A program made the position numbers and the translations under genes. Below, piece after piece: positions 56,317 through 64,000 of a stretch of DNA of 64,000 nt (position 1 is its first letter; each line of letters opens with the position of its first letter). The notes beneath the pieces are model-generated. The model searched no databases and was not told the origin of the DNA. It saw only the letters and a list, made by a program, of their open reading frames with translations. Source of the stretch: Saprospiraceae bacterium (lineage in GTDB: Bacteria > Bacteroidota > Bacteroidia > Chitinophagales > Saprospiraceae); contig JAQXDE010000038.1 in the NCBI GenBank assembly GCA_029251525.1, forward strand, positions 62,001 to 126,000, written 5' to 3'.

Positions 56317-57045
56317 ATGAAAAAAAATGTAATACTTTTAATGGCAATGATACTCTTGGGTGGAAGCTTGATGGCGCAAAGTCGCGCGTATAGCGTAAAA
56401 GGAGGCCTAACAATAGGTACTCAGAAAGAAGGAAACTTTGAACAGGATGCATTATTTTCCTACCATGGAGCGCTTTCAATGGAATCTGTTACGGATGATA
56501 ATCCATTTGGACTTTTCGTCCAACTTGGTTACCACGTAAAAGGAAGTGCTTGGCGGAATGTTCAATTTTCGAATTTTGGAAGTAATAATGTTTCTATTGT
56601 CACGCGGAAATTCAAGTATGAAAATGTAGGATTAGTATTAGGATTTAAAAATAATTTTAAAGAGTCAGATTCTTATAGATTGTATTATCTTTTTGGAGTT
56701 AGAGGAGATTACACTGTAGGGACAAATTTAGATGAATATGAAGAACAAAATACATTTTTCGGCGCTCCAATTTATCCTTTTAATGAGGCGGTAAGAAAAT
56801 TTAATTACGGTGCAACTCTAGGAGGTGGACTACAATTTCCATTTACAGAGTTCGTGAGTGGAATAGTAGAGGTAACCATTAGTCCTGACTTTTCAGATCA
56901 ATATCGGCAAGGTGCATTTAATGGGACAATATATCAAAATGGAGTTCCTGTAGCACGAAGTTTTGCTGAGCGAAAAATTAGAAATTTAGTTTTTGAAGTA
57001 TCTCTTGGATTTAGATTTTTGCATAAGATAGAATATGTTGACTAG
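56317..57045 (+). CDS. Outer-membrane beta-barrel protein, unknown function
   Basis: A 242-residue protein with a signal peptide ending GGSLMAQS (about 21). The rest is alternating strands with aromatic girdles (YSVKGGLTIGTQKEG, FGLFVQLGYHVKG, NVGLVLGFKNNF, LYYLFGVRGDYTVG, FEVSLGFRFLHKIEYVD), the style of a small eight- to ten-stranded barrel (PorT/OmpW-like 'outer membrane beta-barrel' group). No further family could be named. It follows the glucosaminidase gene on the same strand. Confidence 0.78.
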   Translation: MKKNVILLMAMILLGGSLMAQSRAYSVKGGLTIGTQKEGNFEQDALFSYHGALSMESVTDDNPFGLFVQLGYHVKGSAWRNVQFSNFGSNNVSIVTRKFKYENVGLVLGFKNNFKESDSYRLYYLFGVRGDYTVGTNLDEYEEQNTFFGAPIYPFNEAVRKFNYGATLGGGLQFPFTEFVSGIVEVTISPDFSDQYRQGAFNGTIYQNGVPVARSFAERKIRNLVFEVSLGFRFLHKIEYVD

Positions 57046-57173
57046 TAAATATAAGTATTAGTAGTTATCGGATTCTTTTGATTTCCAAAGGCTTAATTTA
57101 TTCAAAATGTATTCATTTTTTTATGCTAAAAAAAATCCCATCCTACCCATTTACATTTTCCCAATCAAAACCA

Positions 57174-57181
57174 TATCTTTG
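57174..57181 (+). promoter_or_regulatory. -7 promoter box of pheS
   Basis: TATCTTTG matches TAnnTTTG, 29 bases before the pheS ATG, leaving a leader of about 20-25 bases. Only a weak -33 match (TTTTC) precedes it. Confidence 0.65.
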
Positions 57182-57210
57182 TCCCTTTATTTTTTATAAA
57201 AAAAGAAATC

Positions 57211-58248
57211 ATGTCAGCAGAGATTTTTGCAGTAGTCAATCAATTTAAATTAGAAATAGAAAATGCCTCACCCTCCACTAAGGATGAAGTAGAACAGTTT
57301 CGTATTCGATTTGTGGGATCTAAGAATGTTTTGAAACCTCTTTTTGGAGAAATTCGAAATGTAGAAAACGAGCGAAAAAAAGAATATGGTCAATTGGTCA
57401 ATGCAGTTAAAGGTGCAGCTGAAGCAAAATTTCAGCTATTAAAAGATGCAGTGGAATCTGCAGTAGAAGAAGCAAGTAGCCAAGATATGGACTTAAGTGC
57501 GCCGCCTGAACCAATGAGTTTGGGAGCACATCATCCTGTCTCAATTACAATGAATCAAATTATTGATGTATTTGCTAGAATCGGATTTGTGGTCGCTGAA
57601 GATCGGGAGATTGAAGATGATTGGCATAATTTCACAGCGATGAATACGCCTGAAGACCATCCTGCACGAGATATGCAAGATACCTTTTACTTGAAAAATA
57701 GTATTCAAATGTTGTTGCGAACGCACACTTCTTCGGTACAATCGAGAGTGATGACTCGCCAAACCCCCCCCATTCGGATTATTGCACCAGGACGAGTGTA
57801 TCGAAATGAAACTATTTCAGCACGGTCTCATTGTCAGTTTCATCAAGTAGAAGGTTTATATGTGGACGAAAATGTTTCCTTCGCGGATATGAAGCAAACA
57901 TTATTATATTTTGCTCAAGAAGTTTATGGTGCAGATACAAAGATTCGATTACGTCCAAGTTATTTCCCATTTACTGAGCCAAGTGCGGAAATGGACGTTT
58001 GGTTGGGAGTTGAAACTGAAAAAGCAAGAAAATTAACTAAAGGAACAGGTTGGTTAGAAGTACTTGGTTGTGGAATGGTAGATCCAAATGTCTTGGATAA
58101 TTGTGGAATTGATTCGAAAAAATATACAGGATTTGCTTTTGGAATTGGAATCGAAAGGTCTGCAATGCAAAAATATGATATTGGGGACATTCGCTTGCTT
58201 TTCGAAAATGATGTCCGATTTTTAAAACAGTTTACCTCAGCTATCTAA
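57211..58248 (+). CDS. pheS: Phenylalanyl-tRNA synthetase alpha subunit
   Basis: Catalytic alpha subunit of the (alpha-beta)2 enzyme. 345 residues: an N-terminal coiled coil (1-90), then the class II core with HPVSITMNQIIDVFARIGF, DMQDTFYL, LLRTHTSSVQ, RVYRNETISARSHCQFHQVEGL (motif 2) and GFAFGIGIERSAMQKYDIGDIRLLFENDVRF (motif 3). It is cytoplasmic. pheT is not adjacent, as is common in this phylum. gatA follows 92 bases downstream (from its predicted ATG) and may be co-transcribed. Confidence 0.97.
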   Translation: MSAEIFAVVNQFKLEIENASPSTKDEVEQFRIRFVGSKNVLKPLFGEIRNVENERKKEYGQLVNAVKGAAEAKFQLLKDAVESAVEEASSQDMDLSAPPEPMSLGAHHPVSITMNQIIDVFARIGFVVAEDREIEDDWHNFTAMNTPEDHPARDMQDTFYLKNSIQMLLRTHTSSVQSRVMTRQTPPIRIIAPGRVYRNETISARSHCQFHQVEGLYVDENVSFADMKQTLLYFAQEVYGADTKIRLRPSYFPFTEPSAEMDVWLGVETEKARKLTKGTGWLEVLGCGMVDPNVLDNCGIDSKKYTGFAFGIGIERSAMQKYDIGDIRLLFENDVRFLKQFTSAI

Positions 58249-58340
58249 TAATAAATTTTGAACAAATGAATTTTGAATATGTCCTACGCGAACTATTCAA
58301 AATTCATCATTTTTTTATTCAAAGCTCAAAATTTCTCTCC

Positions 58341-59771
58341 ATGAGTTATTCCTCTCTTGTCTCCATCCAACAAAGTATTTCTGATGGTGAGATCAATTGT
58401 CAAAAATTGGTAGATTATTATTTGTCTAATATTGAGAATTCGAAAGATCTCAATATTTATGTAGAGGTCTTTGAAAATGAAGCTCGCGAAAAAGCTCTTC
58501 TATTAGATAAAAAGTATACAGAAAATCCAGATTCAGTTGGGCAACTTTTTGGGCTAGTTATTTCGATTAAAGATGTATTATGTTACAAAGATCATGGAGT
58601 TACAGCAGGATCGAAAATTTTAAAAGGATTCGAATCTTTGTTTTCAGCCACAGCAATTCAAAGGATCTTGGATGAGGATGCAATTATAATTGGAAGAGTC
58701 AATTGTGATGAATTTGCAATGGGATCCGCAAATGAAAATTCAGCTTATGGGCCTGTTCGAAATGCAGTTGACACCTCGAAAGTCCCAGGGGGCTCATCGG
58801 GAGGATCAGCAGTTGCTGTTCAGGCTGAAACTTGTTTGGTTTCTTTAGGAACTGACACTGGAGGATCTGTTCGACAACCAGCAGCATTTTGTGGAGTTAT
58901 TGGAATGAAACCAACTTATGGACGAATTTCGAGATTTGGATTATTAGCTTACGCTTCTTCTTTTGATCAAGTTGGTGTTTTAGCACATTCGGTAGAAGAT
59001 GTAAGTATATTGTTAAATGTTATGTCTGGTTATGATGAAAATGATAGTACTTCGAGCAGTCGTCCTGTGGATGATTATACCAAAGATTTAAAAGTTGAGG
59101 GAAAAAAGAAAATCGCCTACTTTCAAAATGCTCTACAACATGAAAGTATCGACAAAGAGATTCGCGAACAAACTTTTAATCTCATCGAAAAATTAAAAGC
59201 AGAAGGTCATGAAGTCGAACCAGTTGATTTTGAATATTTAGATTATATAATTCCTGCCTATTATGTTCTGACCACAGCAGAAGCTTCGTCGAATCTTTCT
59301 CGTTTTGACGGTGTTAGATTTGGACATCGAAGTGATAAAGCGGAAGATTTAATTGGAATTTATAAAAAATCTCGAACGGAAGGATTTGGAACAGAAGTAA
59401 AGCGTCGAATTATGTTAGGAGCGTTTGTTTTAAGCTCGGGTTATTACGATGCATATTATACAAAAGCCCAGAAAATTCGTCGACTAATCTCAGAAAAGAC
59501 CTTTCAGATTTTCGAAGATTATGACTTCATCTTAATGCCAGCTTCACCTACTCCACCCTGGAATATAGGTGATAAAATGGATGATCCAGTCGAAGCATAT
59601 TTAGCTGATATTTTTACAGTTCAGGCGAATATGGTTGGTATTCCAGCTATTTCATTACCCTTCGGAAAGCATAAAAATGGTCTTCCAATGGGGATTCAAC
59701 TCTTAGCAAACAAATTTGAAGAAAGAAATATGTTAGCCTTTTCTAAGAACCTTATGGAGCTATTTTTCTAA
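58341..59771 (+). CDS. gatA: Asp/Glu-tRNA amidotransferase subunit A
   Basis: Glutaminase subunit of the GatCAB complex that converts Glu-tRNA(Gln) or Asp-tRNA(Asn) to the amide. The amidase signature is intact: catalytic Lys77 (SIKDVLC), cis-Ser153 in PGGSSGGS and nucleophile Ser176 in GTDTGGSVRQP. I place the start at ATG 58341 (MSYSSLVSIQQSISDG), giving 476 residues as usual. An in-frame ATG at 58266 would add 25 poorly conserved residues. gatB and gatC are not in this window. Confidence 0.94.
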   Translation: MSYSSLVSIQQSISDGEINCQKLVDYYLSNIENSKDLNIYVEVFENEAREKALLLDKKYTENPDSVGQLFGLVISIKDVLCYKDHGVTAGSKILKGFESLFSATAIQRILDEDAIIIGRVNCDEFAMGSANENSAYGPVRNAVDTSKVPGGSSGGSAVAVQAETCLVSLGTDTGGSVRQPAAFCGVIGMKPTYGRISRFGLLAYASSFDQVGVLAHSVEDVSILLNVMSGYDENDSTSSSRPVDDYTKDLKVEGKKKIAYFQNALQHESIDKEIREQTFNLIEKLKAEGHEVEPVDFEYLDYIIPAYYVLTTAEASSNLSRFDGVRFGHRSDKAEDLIGIYKKSRTEGFGTEVKRRIMLGAFVLSSGYYDAYYTKAQKIRRLISEKTFQIFEDYDFILMPASPTPPWNIGDKMDDPVEAYLADIFTVQANMVGIPAISLPFGKHKNGLPMGIQLLANKFEERNMLAFSKNLMELFF

Positions 59772-59931
59772 AAAAACATTACAAATGGTTTATTGTTTTA
59801 TGTGTAACGAATTCTTTATCAATTGGTAGAGGTGTTTGCTCCGTATATTGTCTTTTTATTTATTTGAATATTTACTATGTCATTAAATTGTATTTTATGA
59901 CGTAGTAAATGTTAAATAAAGTCACTAAGGC

Positions 59932-59962
59932 TTGTATCAGGTTTAAAAACCCCATAATTTTG
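59932..59962 (+). promoter_or_regulatory. Promoter upstream of the lytic transglycosylase genes
   Basis: TTG (59932-59934), 20 bases, then TAATTTTG (59955-59962) matches the Bacteroidota -33/-7 promoter. It predicts a leader of about 175 bases before the gene at 60147, or near-leaderless expression of the 17-residue frame at 59971. Confidence 0.6.
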
Positions 59963-59970
59963 CGAAGCAA

Positions 59971-60024
59971 ATGAACAGCATCTGGTTCATCCCCCTTTGT
60001 TTCTTCCCAAATACAATTAACTGA
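59971..60024 (+). CDS. Possible 17-residue leader peptide
   Basis: ATG 59971 to TGA 60022-60024 encodes MNSIWFIPLCFFPNTIN. It begins 8 bases after a good promoter box, at the expected transcription start. It is hydrophobic and aromatic. No attenuator hairpin is evident, so chance is quite possible. Confidence 0.2.
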   Translation: MNSIWFIPLCFFPNTIN

Positions 60025-60146
60025 AAAAAGACTTTATAAAATAGGAAAGCTGGCAGAATCTAATTTTCAGAGGCCTATTGAATATTTGAAAACATTTATA
60101 AAAAAGAAAAATAACTTTTCAAATGTTATAACAAAACTCAACGTCC

Positions 60147-61070
60147 ATGAACTTACTAAAAGGTGCTATGCCTTTTTTATTGATATTGATTTCATTGTCA
60201 ATAAATGCGAATAGCGTCAAAACAAACATATCTTTTCCAACTACTTCATTTCATCAAATTAGCAAAACCAAAGTTTCTAAAAAAGCTTTTGTCGAACTAC
60301 TTGAAAAAAGATCTTTTTTGATGGAAATAGAGTACGACAAAAATGTCAAGAAATTTGTCAAAAAATACATTGCTAAAGATCGGATAGGTACCGAATTATT
60401 ACTCGGAAGACAAACGACCTTTTTACCAATTTTTGAGAAATATATTAATAAATTTCAGTTGCCTAGAGAATTGAAAAATCTACCAATAATTGAGTCTGCT
60501 TTAAATCCAAATGCAGAATCTCAAGTTGGAGCTAAAGGTTTGTGGCAGTTTATGCCAAGTACAGGTCGAATGTATGATTTGACGATTAATGATTACGTTG
60601 ATGAAAGATGTGATCCGGTAAAGTCTACGATTGCAGGCTTATCTTATCTCAAAGATTTATACTCTAAATATGGTGATTGGAAATTAGCGATTGCATCTTA
60701 TAATTGTGGACCAGGAAGAGTAGATAGAGCAATTAGAAAAGCGGGTAAATCTAGTTTTAACGATATAAAAAAATATTTGCCAAAAGAAACTCAAGAATAT
60801 ATTGCAAAATTTATTGCAACATCATACGTTATGGATAACTATTTCTTTCATGATCTTCGACCAATTTATCCAATATATACTTTACAATTTGTAAAAGTCG
60901 TAAAATTATACAAAAGAACTTCGTTAAAAAAAATTGCGAAACAAACAGGGATGAATATTGATATTATCCAAAAATTAAATCCTTCCTACCGAAAAGGAAT
61001 AATTCCGCCAAGTGCAGAAGGTAATTTCATAATTATTCCTATATTTGGAGAAGATCTTTCGATAGGGTAA
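60147..61070 (+). CDS. Lytic transglycosylase (MltD-like), first of three
   Basis: An exported peptidoglycan lytic transglycosylase, 307 residues (signal peptide 1-22, LLILISLSINANS). The SLT domain (about 95-235) contains LPIIESALNP (catalytic Glu116), VGAKGLWQFMPSTGRMYDL, DERCDPVKSTIAG and LAIASYNCGPGRVDRAIRKAG. A short C-terminal LysM-like remnant (TSLKKIAKQTGMNIDIIQKLNPSY) ends the protein, so it lacks the full LysM repeats of MltD. It is followed by two paralogues on the same strand. Confidence 0.92.
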   Translation: MNLLKGAMPFLLILISLSINANSVKTNISFPTTSFHQISKTKVSKKAFVELLEKRSFLMEIEYDKNVKKFVKKYIAKDRIGTELLLGRQTTFLPIFEKYINKFQLPRELKNLPIIESALNPNAESQVGAKGLWQFMPSTGRMYDLTINDYVDERCDPVKSTIAGLSYLKDLYSKYGDWKLAIASYNCGPGRVDRAIRKAGKSSFNDIKKYLPKETQEYIAKFIATSYVMDNYFFHDLRPIYPIYTLQFVKVVKLYKRTSLKKIAKQTGMNIDIIQKLNPSYRKGIIPPSAEGNFIIIPIFGEDLSIG

Positions 61071-61364
61071 TGAATTGGTGGTATTTTATTTTGGGAAGTT
61101 CTTTTTTCTAAAAATGAAACATTCAAAATAAGTTATCTTATTCTTTCCCCAACCTCATATCTGTCTGTCAATTTATCTAATCCTTAATATTTAAAAAAAT
61201 ACAATTTAGACAAACATTTGCTTGTTTAGGTTACGTTTATTATTTGCAAATTATAAGGTTACTCAGCGTAAATTATGAGATCATGTATGCTTTTAAAAAT
61301 TTAATAAATTAACAGAATTAAAGATATAGAACTTATTTCCTAAGCTTTAAATTTTTTGTCAGAA

Positions 61365-62822
61365 ATGAACATAAATAGGCTATTTGCACTCTTTTTTTTG
61401 GCCATGAGTTTTGTTACTCAAACCTTAAGTCAAAGCTCCACTCCATCTAATTCTCCTTATCCAGTTTTTAGTGATGCAGAGTTAGAAGTCAGAATCAAAA
61501 ATCTTTCTTCACTTGCTGTCACTCCTCAGTTGGATAATATTGTAAAAAGTTACATTCAGACTTATTCTATTCGAAAAAGAGACAGAACGGAGAAAATGTT
61601 AGGAAAAATAGTAATGTATTTTCCTATTTTTGAAAAGTATCTTTTGGAACAAAAGATGCCCTCTGATATCAAATATCTTTCAGTGGTAGAATCTGCTTTA
61701 AATCCAAAAGCAACTTCCAGAGTTGGTGCTGCAGGTCTATGGCAGTTTATGCCTGCAACAGGAAAGGAATATGGACTTTCTCAAAATAGTAAAGTGGATG
61801 AAAGAAGAGATCCTCACAAGTCAACAAAAGCAGCCATTAAATACCTGAAAAGATTATACAATAAATATCAAGATTGGGAACTCGCATTGGCAGCTTATAA
61901 TAGTGGACCAGGTCGAGTTAATCGAGCGATTCGAAGAGGTCAAAGTAAAAATTTCTGGAAAATTAAAAAGTATTTACCTAAAGAAACTAGAAATTATGTA
62001 CCAGCATTTGTTGCTGCAAACTATATCGTAAATAATTACCACCTTCATTTTTTGAAACCTCAGTTTCCTGAAATGGATGTCCAAATGACAGATTTCATAA
62101 AAGTGTATAATTCAATTTCATTTCGGGAGATTTCAGAAATAACAGGAACGCCAATGTATCTGATTGAACAACTTAATCCAAGTTTTAAACAAGGCATTAT
62201 ACCTACTTCAAGAAATGGATACTTTTTGACTTTACCTAAACGAAATATGCCGTTGTTTTTATCAGCTTTTCCATATCCTGATAGTAATCTTACAATCGCC
62301 CAAAGTCTTGGAAATCGGATTGAGTTTTTCAAGTCAGTTTATTATGTTCGGTCAGGTGATCATATTGACAAATTAGCGAAGTTATTTAATTGTAATAGAC
62401 AGCATATCATGGCTTGGAATAACCTGTCTCAACCTTATTTGGCCAAAGGACAAGAGTTAATAATTTTCCAAATCAGTAATAACTTGAATGTAGAGGTAGA
62501 AGAACTACCTGTTCGTTACCATGAAATTGAAAATCCTAAATTGAAAGAGAAAACTATTTTGTCTAATAGTACGAAAAGAAAAAGTGTAGATAAAAGTGTG
62601 AATATTGAAATGAGGGTTGGAGGAGAAATAAATTCAGATCAAAGGAAATATTACATAAGAGGAGAGGATTATATTTTTCATACGATTCGCCGAAATGAGT
62701 CAATTTTGGACATTGTCGAAAATTTTCCAGGTATATCAATACAAGATATTTTGAGGTTAAATGAAGTAAAAGAGAATGATTTTCCGTCGGTAGGAACTCG
62801 ATTGAAAATTAAGAGAAGGTAG
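61365..62822 (+). CDS. Lytic transglycosylase with LysM domains, second of three
   Basis: A 485-residue exported protein (signal peptide about 1-23, ALFFLAMSFVTQTLSQ). The start is ATG 61365; the TTG at 61356 adds three residues. SLT domain: YLSVVESALNPKATSRVGAAGLWQFMPATG (catalytic Glu109), DERRDPHKST, AAYNSGPGRVNRAIRRG. A degenerate LysM (ISFREISEITGTPMYLIEQLNPSF), a clear LysM (YYVRSGDHIDKLAKLFNCNRQHIMAWNNL) and a C-terminal LysM-like module (FHTIRRNESILDIVENFPGISIQDILRLNEV) follow. This is MltD architecture: cleaves glycan strands to 1,6-anhydro products in the periplasm. Confidence 0.93.
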   Translation: MNINRLFALFFLAMSFVTQTLSQSSTPSNSPYPVFSDAELEVRIKNLSSLAVTPQLDNIVKSYIQTYSIRKRDRTEKMLGKIVMYFPIFEKYLLEQKMPSDIKYLSVVESALNPKATSRVGAAGLWQFMPATGKEYGLSQNSKVDERRDPHKSTKAAIKYLKRLYNKYQDWELALAAYNSGPGRVNRAIRRGQSKNFWKIKKYLPKETRNYVPAFVAANYIVNNYHLHFLKPQFPEMDVQMTDFIKVYNSISFREISEITGTPMYLIEQLNPSFKQGIIPTSRNGYFLTLPKRNMPLFLSAFPYPDSNLTIAQSLGNRIEFFKSVYYVRSGDHIDKLAKLFNCNRQHIMAWNNLSQPYLAKGQELIIFQISNNLNVEVEELPVRYHEIENPKLKEKTILSNSTKRKSVDKSVNIEMRVGGEINSDQRKYYIRGEDYIFHTIRRNESILDIVENFPGISIQDILRLNEVKENDFPSVGTRLKIKRR

Positions 62823-63275
62823 AATAGTTTGTATTCAATTCAATAAAAAAAGGGGTCCTAGGAATTTTAATTTCTGAGATCTCTTTTTTTATAAGTAAAA
62901 TTAGCTATCCGATACTATACATATAATTTAAATTTTATATATTGATGAAGGTTTGAGATGATAGAAACTGACTAATAAATAGATAAGTGGTTCCTTTTAA
63001 AGTTTTTATTTACGTATTTATGATGGTTTTGATAACGCATTCAGATCCAAATTAAGTGTTTCTCATGGTGAAATTCAAGATATGGTCTAAAAATTGTAGC
63101 AATACATTATAATATTTATTAATCTAAAGAGAGTAGACTTATTTTAACTAAATTACTTTCTCTTGGCATTTTGAAATATTTAAAACCTTGGCACACCAAA
63201 ATGCAAATTTATTTGATTGAAAAATTTTGTAAATTTTGAAGAGACTAGTCTATTTTTTTTAAAACCTTAATCTAG
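62823..63275. other. 450-base region before the third transglycosylase
   Basis: Apart from the terminator at its start, it holds a short stop-closed frame near 63020-63090 (YDGFDNAFRSKLSVSHGEI...) that looks protein-like but has no context. The rest is AT-rich DNA where the promoter of the third gene should lie; no exact box was found. Confidence 0.35.
62844..62890 (+). terminator. Imperfect hairpin terminator after the second transglycosylase
   Basis: AAAAAAGGGGTCCTAGGAA pairs with TTTCTGAGATCTCTTTTTTT allowing several G-U pairs and one mismatch, ending in eight or more Ts, about 22 bases after the stop codon. Confidence 0.6.
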
Positions 63276-64000
63276 ATGAAACCTATATGTTTATCATTGT
63301 CGGTTCTTCTTTTTACACTAATTAATTTAAGTTTTATTGCTCCTGAAGAATCCATTGATTCTGAAAATACGGAAAATAATTCTTTTAACTTATCAGATTT
63401 TGAAGTTCGAGAACGTCTTGACAAATTAGACGGCATGATGGATTTGAAATATAATTCACTTGTAGAGAAAAATATAAGACTTTATTTAGGTCGTAGAAAA
63501 AGAACACTTGCCAATATTATTGGAAAATCAGAGACTTATTTTCCATTATTTGAGCACTATCTTGAAGTCAATCAATTACCTGACGAATTAAAGTATCTTT
63601 CCATTGTTGAGTCAGCTTTAAACCCAAGAGCAAAATCACCAGTCGGCGCCTCAGGGTTGTGGCAATTTATGAGGAGAACAGGTCTGGAATACGGATTAAA
63701 GATTGATTCTTATATTGATGAGAGGAATGATCCAATTAGGTCAACTGAAGCATCTTTTAATCTTCTTAGAGATTTGTATAAACGTTATGATGATTGGAAT
63801 TTGGCATTAGCTGCATACAATTGTGGTCCAGGTAATGTTAATAAAGCTATTCGTCGATCTGGCTCAACTGACTTCTGGAAAATTAGTCAATACTTACCTT
63901 CTGAAACTAGAAATTATGTTCCAGCATTTATTGCTACAGTTTATGTGATGAATTATTATCAAGCACATGGAGTTCAAAGTAAACCCACAGCTTACAAATT
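63276..64000 (+). CDS. Lytic transglycosylase, third of three (cut by window end)
   Basis: From ATG 63276 the frame is open to the window end (241 codons). It has a signal-like N terminus (LSLSVLLFTLINLSFIA), then an SLT domain with YLSIVESALNPRAKSPVGASGLWQF (catalytic Glu112), DERNDPIRST, AAYNCGPGNVNKAIRRSG and LPSETRNYVPAFIA. The usual FMP(A/S)TG reads FMRRTG, a notable substitution next to the active site. It is closest to the second paralogue. The C terminus, probably LysM, lies outside. Confidence 0.9.
   Translation, partial: MKPICLSLSVLLFTLINLSFIAPEESIDSENTENNSFNLSDFEVRERLDKLDGMMDLKYNSLVEKNIRLYLGRRKRTLANIIGKSETYFPLFEHYLEVNQLPDELKYLSIVESALNPRAKSPVGASGLWQFMRRTGLEYGLKIDSYIDERNDPIRSTEASFNLLRDLYKRYDDWNLALAAYNCGPGNVNKAIRRSGSTDFWKISQYLPSETRNYVPAFIATVYVMNYYQAHGVQSKPTAYK

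Larger units (their letters stand above)
59772..60146. other. Long leader region of the first lytic transglycosylase gene
   Basis: 375 bases. It contains a well-spaced promoter (59932-59962) and directly after it a tiny frame (59971-60024). The rest of the roughly 175-base leader has no strong hairpin that I could identify. Confidence 0.45.

Noticed and set aside
63020-63090. Protein-like frame YDGFDNAFRSKLSVSHGEI
   Set aside because: Only about 26 codons, no start, no recognisable family; cannot be told from chance.

Overview
The window is AT-rich chromosomal DNA from a member of the Bacteroidota. The evidence is a type IX secretion (T9SS) PorP/SprF protein, a DUF5103 'plug' protein, a giant SprB-repeat adhesin with a type B C-terminal sorting domain, several genes preceded by the Bacteroidota -7 promoter element TAnnTTTG, and the lack of Shine-Dalgarno sequences before most starts. 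The style (short intergenic hairpin terminators, many secreted lipoproteins, SprB-type adhesins) would suit the Saprospiria/Chitinophagia side of the phylum, but that placement is only an inference. I saw no rRNA, tRNA, CRISPR array, transposase or phage gene.

Layout. 0.1-8.9 kb is housekeeping: tadA, guaB, a secreted protein of unknown function, aroA, phoH-like, a DUF62 SAM-hydrolase-like protein with altered catalytic residues, a small ABM monooxygenase-like protein and a Tat-exported class V aminotransferase. 9.3-19.2 kb is a surface/gliding module: PorP/SprF, a TPR-PD40-OmpA protein (PorE-like) and a 2008-residue SprB-repeat adhesin with about 16 repeats, three of them almost identical at 225-bp spacing. 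It ends in a strong terminator. Just beyond it (19.5-22.6 kb) is a one-protein receptor: a periplasmic propeller sensor, one membrane helix and a class III adenylate cyclase. 22.7-27.4 kb holds a NYN-domain protein, hemW, an Omp85-like outer-membrane protein and a FemAB/GNAT-like protein. 28-32.4 kb holds an aspartoacylase-like hydrolase, a polysaccharide polymerase/ligase plus chain-length (Wzz) pair and a TerB-like protein. 32.5-36.9 kb holds a saccharopine-dehydrogenase-like reductase, a hotdog thioesterase, DoxX, the T9SS plug protein and a gamma carbonic anhydrase.

36.9-38.3 kb and 41.1-41.9 kb are gene-poor and contain decayed genes: a broken coiled-coil gene, an orphan signal peptide and an AT-rich perfect hairpin. 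A cupin relic lies at 48.8-49.0 kb. 41.9-43.5 kb carries two lipoprotein genes that share promoter region, signal peptide and lipobox but have unrelated mature parts, one of them a repetitive acidic DKDG tail. thrS, a pirin, a TlpA-like thioredoxin and a TPR lipoprotein follow, then a DUF937 protein, a Ddl-type ATP-grasp ligase, a Pycsar-effector-family (DUF5706) membrane protein with a degenerate HD domain, a GT87-like glycosyltransferase and an SH3 lipoprotein. 55-64 kb is rich in cell-wall genes: a glucosaminidase with LysM, an outer-membrane barrel, pheS, gatA, and three consecutive lytic transglycosylases, the last cut by the window end.

The most interesting points are the adhesin/secretion module beside a sensor-cyclase with a shared upstream motif (AAATACCTA), the Pycsar-family membrane protein with no cyclase next to it and a dead HD site, the lipoprotein born from a duplicated 5' end, and the lytic transglycosylase array. 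No clearly new multi-gene system could be proven from sequence alone.
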